7,193 bases of DNA from an uncultured Actinomycetes bacterium (lineage in GTDB: Bacteria; Actinomycetota; Actinomycetes; Nanopelagicales; Nanopelagicaceae). The translations under genes were made by a program, and so were the position numbers. Location: contig CAIXPV010000185.1 of assembly GCA_903921405.1 (NCBI GenBank), forward strand, positions 1 to 7,193, given 5' to 3'. The notes below the pieces were generated by a model. The model was given only the letters and a program-made list of their open reading frames with translations, was not told the DNA's origin and made no database searches. Positions 4,123 through 7,193 of the stretch are shown in pieces; positions within the stretch are counted from its first letter, which is position 1, and every line of letters starts with the position of its first letter.

Positions 4123-6078
4123 ATGGGCATAGTCGTAGCAGTTGATGGCCCGAGCGGGGCCGGTAAATCAAGCACATCGCGAGCAATCGCTGTTCGTGCT
4201 GGCTGGAATTATTTAGATACAGGCGCGCTATATCGTGCGATCACGTGGATTGCATTAGAGAACAAAGTTGAAACTGCCGATGAAATTTTGAAGGCACTAA
4301 AGAGTCGTCCCATTCGCTTTGTTTCTGATCCACATGACCCGCAAGTATTTGCAGGGGATGTGCAGATTACTCATGCGATACGTGGTCATTCAGTAACTGA
4401 AAATGTAAGTCGCATCAGCGCTATGCCACAGATTCGTGCCGAACTACTTGGACTCCAGCGCACAATTATTGACCGCGCTGAAAAGGGAATTGTTGTTGAA
4501 GGTCGCGATATTGGAACGGTTGTGGTTCCAGAGGCTGCTCTAAAAATTTATTTGACTGCAGATTTAGATGCACGTGCACAGCGTCGCGAAAATGAGCTTA
4601 ACGATAAAAACATTGATGTTAAAGGGTCTCTCGATAATCGCGACACAATCGATTCAAATCGTGCAGTGTCTCCATTGGCTATTGCTCACGATGCAGTTGA
4701 AATTGATTCCACGCACTTAGATCTAGATGAAACCATCGAGCGTATCTGGGAACTTCTGCGCGAGCGATCGCTGTTGGGTCTTCCCATCGTCGCGATTCTG
4801 GGCCGTCCAAACGTAGGTAAATCAACGTTAATCAATCGTTTTATTGGGCGCCGTGAAGCGATCGTTGAAGATACTCCTGGTGTAACACGCGATCGCATTC
4901 AATACGAATGCGAGTGGGGTGGGCGTCGTTTCATCGTTATGGATACAGGTGGCTGGGAAGCAAAGCCCGATGGCATCTCGGTTCAAGTGAGTGCAGGTGC
5001 TGAAATTGCAATGCAAGAGGCCGATGTACTTGCATTTGTTGTAGATGCGCAAGTTGGTGCATTGGATGAAGATGACATTCTTGTTCAGCGTTTGCGAAAA
5101 GCTAAGAAGCCATTGATTTTGATTGGCAATAAAGTCGATGGCGAGCGTGAAGAGTCAGAAGCACACGCACTATGGAGTTTAGGTTTAGGTGAACCTTATT
5201 TTGTGTCTGCACTTCATGGAAGAGGAAGCGGAGATTTACTCGATCATATTGTCAGCGAGCTACCTGAAGTCGGGGGAGCGCAAACGCAAGATGGTTACCG
5301 CAAAGTCGCACTTATTGGTCGTCCAAATGTGGGTAAATCCTCATTGCTCAACGCATTAGCGGGAGAGAATCGTTCAATCGTTGATGATGTTGCGGGTACA
5401 ACGCGCGATCCAGTTGATGAGTTAATTGAGTTCGGTGGGTCGATCTGGAGATTTATCGACACTGCAGGATTAAAGAAGCGCGCTAATCAAGCATCAGGAA
5501 CCGATTATTATGCATCGCTTCGCACGCAAAGCGCGTTAGAGCGTTGCGAGATTGCAGTCGTTGTATTGGATGCCTCTGAACCAATCACTGAACAAGATCT
5601 TCGAGTGATAACCATGGTTGAAGAAGCTGGTAAAGCGATGGTGATTGTCATGAATAAATGGGATTTGGTCGATGAAGATCGACGCGATCAACTTGATCGA
5701 GAGATTGACCGTCATCTAGATCAAGTTGAGTGGGCGCAGCGCGTAAACGTTGCAGCCAAAACCGGTTGGCACCGAGATCGTCTAGCTCCGGCTCTTCGAA
5801 CATCTCTTGCAAGTTGGGAGAAGCGAGTTCCAACGGCAAAGCTGAACTCCTTCCTTGGCGCGCTCATTGGTGCAACCCCACCTCCCGTGCGTGGAGGAAA
5901 GCAGCCAAAGATCTACTATGCGACCCAGGCTGGAATCGCCCCTCCTAAGTTTGTCGTGTTTTCAAGCGGCTGGATTGAGGCCTCGTATCGTCGCTTTATT
6001 GAGCGCCGTTTGCGCGAAGAGTTCTCATTCCCAGGAACACCGGTTCAAGTAGCGATACGAGTAAAAGAGCGCGATTAG
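4123..6078 (+). CDS. cmk-der: Cytidylate kinase fused to ribosome-assembly GTPase Der
   Basis: One 651-codon frame encodes two proteins that are usually separate. Residues 1 to about 214 are cytidylate kinase (CMP/dCMP to diphosphate): P-loop GPSGAGKSS (9-17), YLDTGALYRAITW (30-42), VVEGRDIGTVV (124-134), RRENELNDKNI (154-164) and RAVSPLAIAHDAVEID (180-195). From about 220 comes Der/EngA, a GTPase needed for 50S subunit maturation. GTPase domain 1 has GRPNVGKST (227-235), DTGG (274-277) and NKVD (336-339). Domain 2 has GRPNVGKSS (399-407), DTAG (446-449) and NKWD (511-514). A KH-like domain spans about 565-651. Both halves look complete, with almost no linker. AAGTAGG (4108-4114) lies 8 nt before the ATG, and 15 bp separate it from tyrA. 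Similar fusions are known in some Actinobacteria. The kinase half and first GTPase domain prefer GAA over GAG, unlike scpA. Confidence 0.95.
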   Translation: MGIVVAVDGPSGAGKSSTSRAIAVRAGWNYLDTGALYRAITWIALENKVETADEILKALKSRPIRFVSDPHDPQVFAGDVQITHAIRGHSVTENVSRISAMPQIRAELLGLQRTIIDRAEKGIVVEGRDIGTVVVPEAALKIYLTADLDARAQRRENELNDKNIDVKGSLDNRDTIDSNRAVSPLAIAHDAVEIDSTHLDLDETIERIWELLRERSLLGLPIVAILGRPNVGKSTLINRFIGRREAIVEDTPGVTRDRIQYECEWGGRRFIVMDTGGWEAKPDGISVQVSAGAEIAMQEADVLAFVVDAQVGALDEDDILVQRLRKAKKPLILIGNKVDGEREESEAHALWSLGLGEPYFVSALHGRGSGDLLDHIVSELPEVGGAQTQDGYRKVALIGRPNVGKSSLLNALAGENRSIVDDVAGTTRDPVDELIEFGGSIWRFIDTAGLKKRANQASGTDYYASLRTQSALERCEIAVVVLDASEPITEQDLRVITMVEEAGKAMVIVMNKWDLVDEDRRDQLDREIDRHLDQVEWAQRVNVAAKTGWHRDRLAPALRTSLASWEKRVPTAKLNSFLGALIGATPPPVRGGKQPKIYYATQAGIAPPKFVVFSSGWIEASYRRFIERRLREEFSFPGTPVQVAIRVKERD

Positions 6079-6651
6079 ATGGATAGATCTCTGCTGTCAA
6101 TTCCAAATGCGCTAACTTTTTTACGTTTTCTTGGGATTCCACTATTCATCTACTTGACCTTGAGCCTTCACGCAGATGGATGGGCGATTGCAGTTTTGGC
6201 TATCGGGGGAGCAACTGATTACTTCGATGGAAAACTGGCCCGGCTCTGGAATCAGACATCGCGTTTTGGTGAACTTGCAGATCCAGCAATTGATCGCCTG
6301 TACATCTTTGCAACGCTTGTAGTTTTCTTGATCCGAGATGTTGTTCCTCTATGGATAATCGTGCTCTTAGTCGGTCGAGACCTTATTTTGGCAGTGTTAA
6401 CCATCGGATTACAACGCATTGGTCAGCCACCACTGAGAGTGAACTATTTAGGCAAGGCCGCAACATTTAACTTGCTGTATGCCTTTCCATTTCTACTACT
6501 AGCTCACACCGAGAATTTCTTAGGAACTATGGCCTTTGTTGTCGGATGGGGTTTTGCTATCTGGGGCATTGCCCTCTACATTTCGACAGGTATAGGTTAT
6601 GCACGCGAAGCTATTTCGCAGATAAGAGGCGCACGTGTCAATAATTCCTGA
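6079..6651 (+). CDS. pgsA: CDP-alcohol phosphatidyltransferase (PgsA-like phospholipid synthase)
   Basis: It is an integral membrane enzyme that transfers a phosphatidyl group from CDP-diacylglycerol to an alcohol. The family signature is complete: D47-x2-D50-G51-x2-A54-R55-x8-G64-x3-D68-x3-D72, giving the metal-binding aspartates. Hydrophobic stretches at about 12-30, 33-45, 76-97, 100-112, 128-142 and 147-170 fit the six-helix family fold. The 190-residue length is normal. The acceptor (glycerol phosphate, inositol phosphate or another phosphatidyl group) cannot be read from sequence. Position just before gcvH matches M. tuberculosis pgsA2 (Rv1822), from memory. ATG 6079 directly follows the cmk-der stop with no gap; upstream AAAAGAG is a weak ribosome binding site, so coupling is likely. 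Confidence 0.9.
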   Translation: MDRSLLSIPNALTFLRFLGIPLFIYLTLSLHADGWAIAVLAIGGATDYFDGKLARLWNQTSRFGELADPAIDRLYIFATLVVFLIRDVVPLWIIVLLVGRDLILAVLTIGLQRIGQPPLRVNYLGKAATFNLLYAFPFLLLAHTENFLGTMAFVVGWGFAIWGIALYISTGIGYAREAISQIRGARVNNS

Positions 6652-7009
6652 AGGCTTGCAGTACACAAAAGAGCATGAGTGGGTTTCTCACTCTGACAAT
6701 CTCTACACAATGGGCATTACTGACTTTGCGCAAAGCGCACTCGGTGACATTGTTTACGTGCAGCTTCCGAAAGTAGGTCAGAGCGTTGTTGCTGGCACTG
6801 TGTGCGGAGAAGTTGAATCAACTAAAAGTGTCTCAGAACTATTTGCACCGGTAACTGGAACTGTTACCAGCGTCAATGATGCTCTAGCAAATTCACCCGA
6901 GGTAATCAACTCCGATCCGTATGGCGCTGGTTGGCTGGCTATTATTGAGGTTTCGGCCGCTCCGAGTGATCTTTTAAATCACACCGAGTACGCAACTATT
7001 ACCGCTTGA
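6635..7009 (+). CDS. gcvH: Glycine cleavage system H protein
   Basis: GcvH carries the lipoyl arm that shuttles the aminomethyl group between the P, T and L proteins of glycine cleavage. It can also serve as a lipoate donor. At 124 residues it has typical length. Visible signatures are YTKEHEWV (10-17), GITDFAQSALGDIVYVQLP (27-45), and GEVESTKSVSELFAPVTG (58-75), where Lys64 is the lipoylation site, followed by GAGWL (97-101). The start is GTG 6635, supported by AAGAGG (6624-6629) 5 nt upstream inside pgsA. This gives a 17-nt overlap with pgsA in another frame. No gcvT or gcvP is in the window. Pairing of gcvH with a following FHA gene is conserved in Actinobacteria. Confidence 0.95.
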   Translation: MSIIPEGLQYTKEHEWVSHSDNLYTMGITDFAQSALGDIVYVQLPKVGQSVVAGTVCGEVESTKSVSELFAPVTGTVTSVNDALANSPEVINSDPYGAGWLAIIEVSAAPSDLLNHTEYATITA

Positions 7010-7034
7010 CCAAACTCTCTCACCCCTTTAGTGT
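7006..7034 (+). promoter_or_regulatory. Candidate promoter for the last gene
   Basis: TTGACC (7006-7011, overlapping the gcvH stop) and TAGTGT (7029-7034) are separated by 17 bp, the best promoter match in the window. Transcription would start near 7041 and give a leader of about 24 nt containing AAGGAGG. Confidence 0.6.
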
Positions 7035-7037
7035 CAT

Positions 7038-7057
7038 CCTCAGGTTGACGGTGAAGG
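7038..7057. promoter_or_regulatory. Imperfect palindrome over the predicted transcription start
   Basis: CCTCA (7038-7042) and TGAAGG (7052-7057) form an inverted repeat with a one-base bulge. An inner GTCA (7033-7036)/TGAC (7046-7049) pair adds further symmetry. The shape recalls MerR-type operators (CCTCA...TGAGG). MerR-family genes commonly follow gcvH-garA in Actinobacteria, but none is visible here. Speculative. Confidence 0.25.
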
Positions 7058-7064
7058 AGGGGTT

Positions 7065-7193
7065 ATGGAGTCTAAGAATGAGCTCACAAGCACCCTTCAT
7101 CTATCAACACCAGGATTAGGCACATCCCCAGCCGGTCTGATCGATGAACACCTTGCCTCACTTGCAGATACTGACAGGGATGTAATCTCACAA
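7065..7193 (+). CDS. Start of a gene after gcvH, probably FHA-domain (GarA/OdhI-like) protein
   Basis: The first 43 codons of an open frame run off the window. ATG 7065 has a strong ribosome binding site, AAGGAGG (7054-7060), 4 nt upstream, and a good promoter before it, so the gene is real. The visible protein is polar and probably disordered, with no domain. The identity rests on position: gcvH is followed by the FHA protein GarA in M. tuberculosis and relatives, and such proteins begin with a disordered tail of this length before the FHA fold. GarA carries a phosphorylated Thr motif in its tail. ELTSTLHL (6-13) could be an analogue, but the match is weak. Function is inferred from synteny, not seen. 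Confidence 0.5.
   Translation, partial: MESKNELTSTLHLSTPGLGTSPAGLIDEHLASLADTDRDVISQ

Noticed and set aside
5730..6052. Plus-strand overlapping frames of 65-72 codons within the end of der
   Set aside because: They are out of frame with intact Der GTPase and KH domains and show no independent signals.
7045..7050. TTGACG as a -35 box for the last gene
   Set aside because: A matching -10 would fall inside the coding region; the TTGACC/TAGTGT pair upstream fits far better.
1..7193. CRISPR array, insertion sequence, tRNA or rRNA
   Set aside because: No regularly spaced repeats, transposase or integrase frame, terminal inverted repeats, or tRNA/rRNA-like folds were found by eye.

Overview
This window looks like chromosomal core DNA from an actinobacterium of moderate GC content with tightly packed genes. 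The basis is gene order and protein type. A ParA/Soj ATPase with the HG-x-AK-x-IA lead-in typical of scpA-linked actinobacterial ParA sits beside scpA-scpB-rluB, then aroH-tyrA-cmk-der, then pgsA-gcvH and the start of what is probably an FHA-domain (GarA/OdhI-like) gene. In Mycobacterium tuberculosis, from memory, Rv1708-Rv1713 (parA-scpA-scpB-rluB-cmk-der) and Rv1822-Rv1828 (pgsA2 ... gcvH-garA-merR) are two separate blocks. Here they are joined and compacted. Small gaps, overlapping genes and the cmk-der fusion suggest a streamlined freshwater lineage such as Nanopelagicales (acI). That placement is inference, not proof.

Layout: (1) 1-174, minus strand, is the N-terminus of ParA. (2) 175-255 is a short divergent promoter region. 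(3) 256-2425 holds scpA, scpB and rluB: chromosome condensation plus 23S rRNA pseudouridylation, with an extra promoter and a hairpin over the ribosome binding site before rluB. (4) 2426-2692 is the only long gap: AT-rich, full of palindromes and short repeats, with a foldable RNA-like element. It has no convincing gene and is the least explained part of the window. (5) 2693-4107 holds aroH and tyrA, which overlap by 4 nt and make two steps of tyrosine synthesis. (6) 4123-6078 is one ORF encoding cytidylate kinase fused to the double-GTPase Der. (7) 6079-6651 pgsA abuts it, and gcvH (6635-7009) overlaps pgsA. (8) A promoter-like intergenic region leads to the truncated last gene at 7065.

Genes from scpA onward all lie on the plus strand and could be co-transcribed in two or three units (scpAB-rluB, aroH-tyrA-cmk/der-pgsA-gcvH, and the FHA gene from its own promoter). 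Several promoter candidates share a TAGT(G/C)T -10 box. Two of these lie exactly 6 nt before a start codon, which suggests leaderless mRNAs for scpA and aroH.

I found no mobile element, CRISPR array, tRNA or rRNA, and no clear novel defence or metabolic system. The best leads are the 2426-2692 region, the Cmk-Der fusion, the reversed ParA orientation and the leaderless-promoter pattern.
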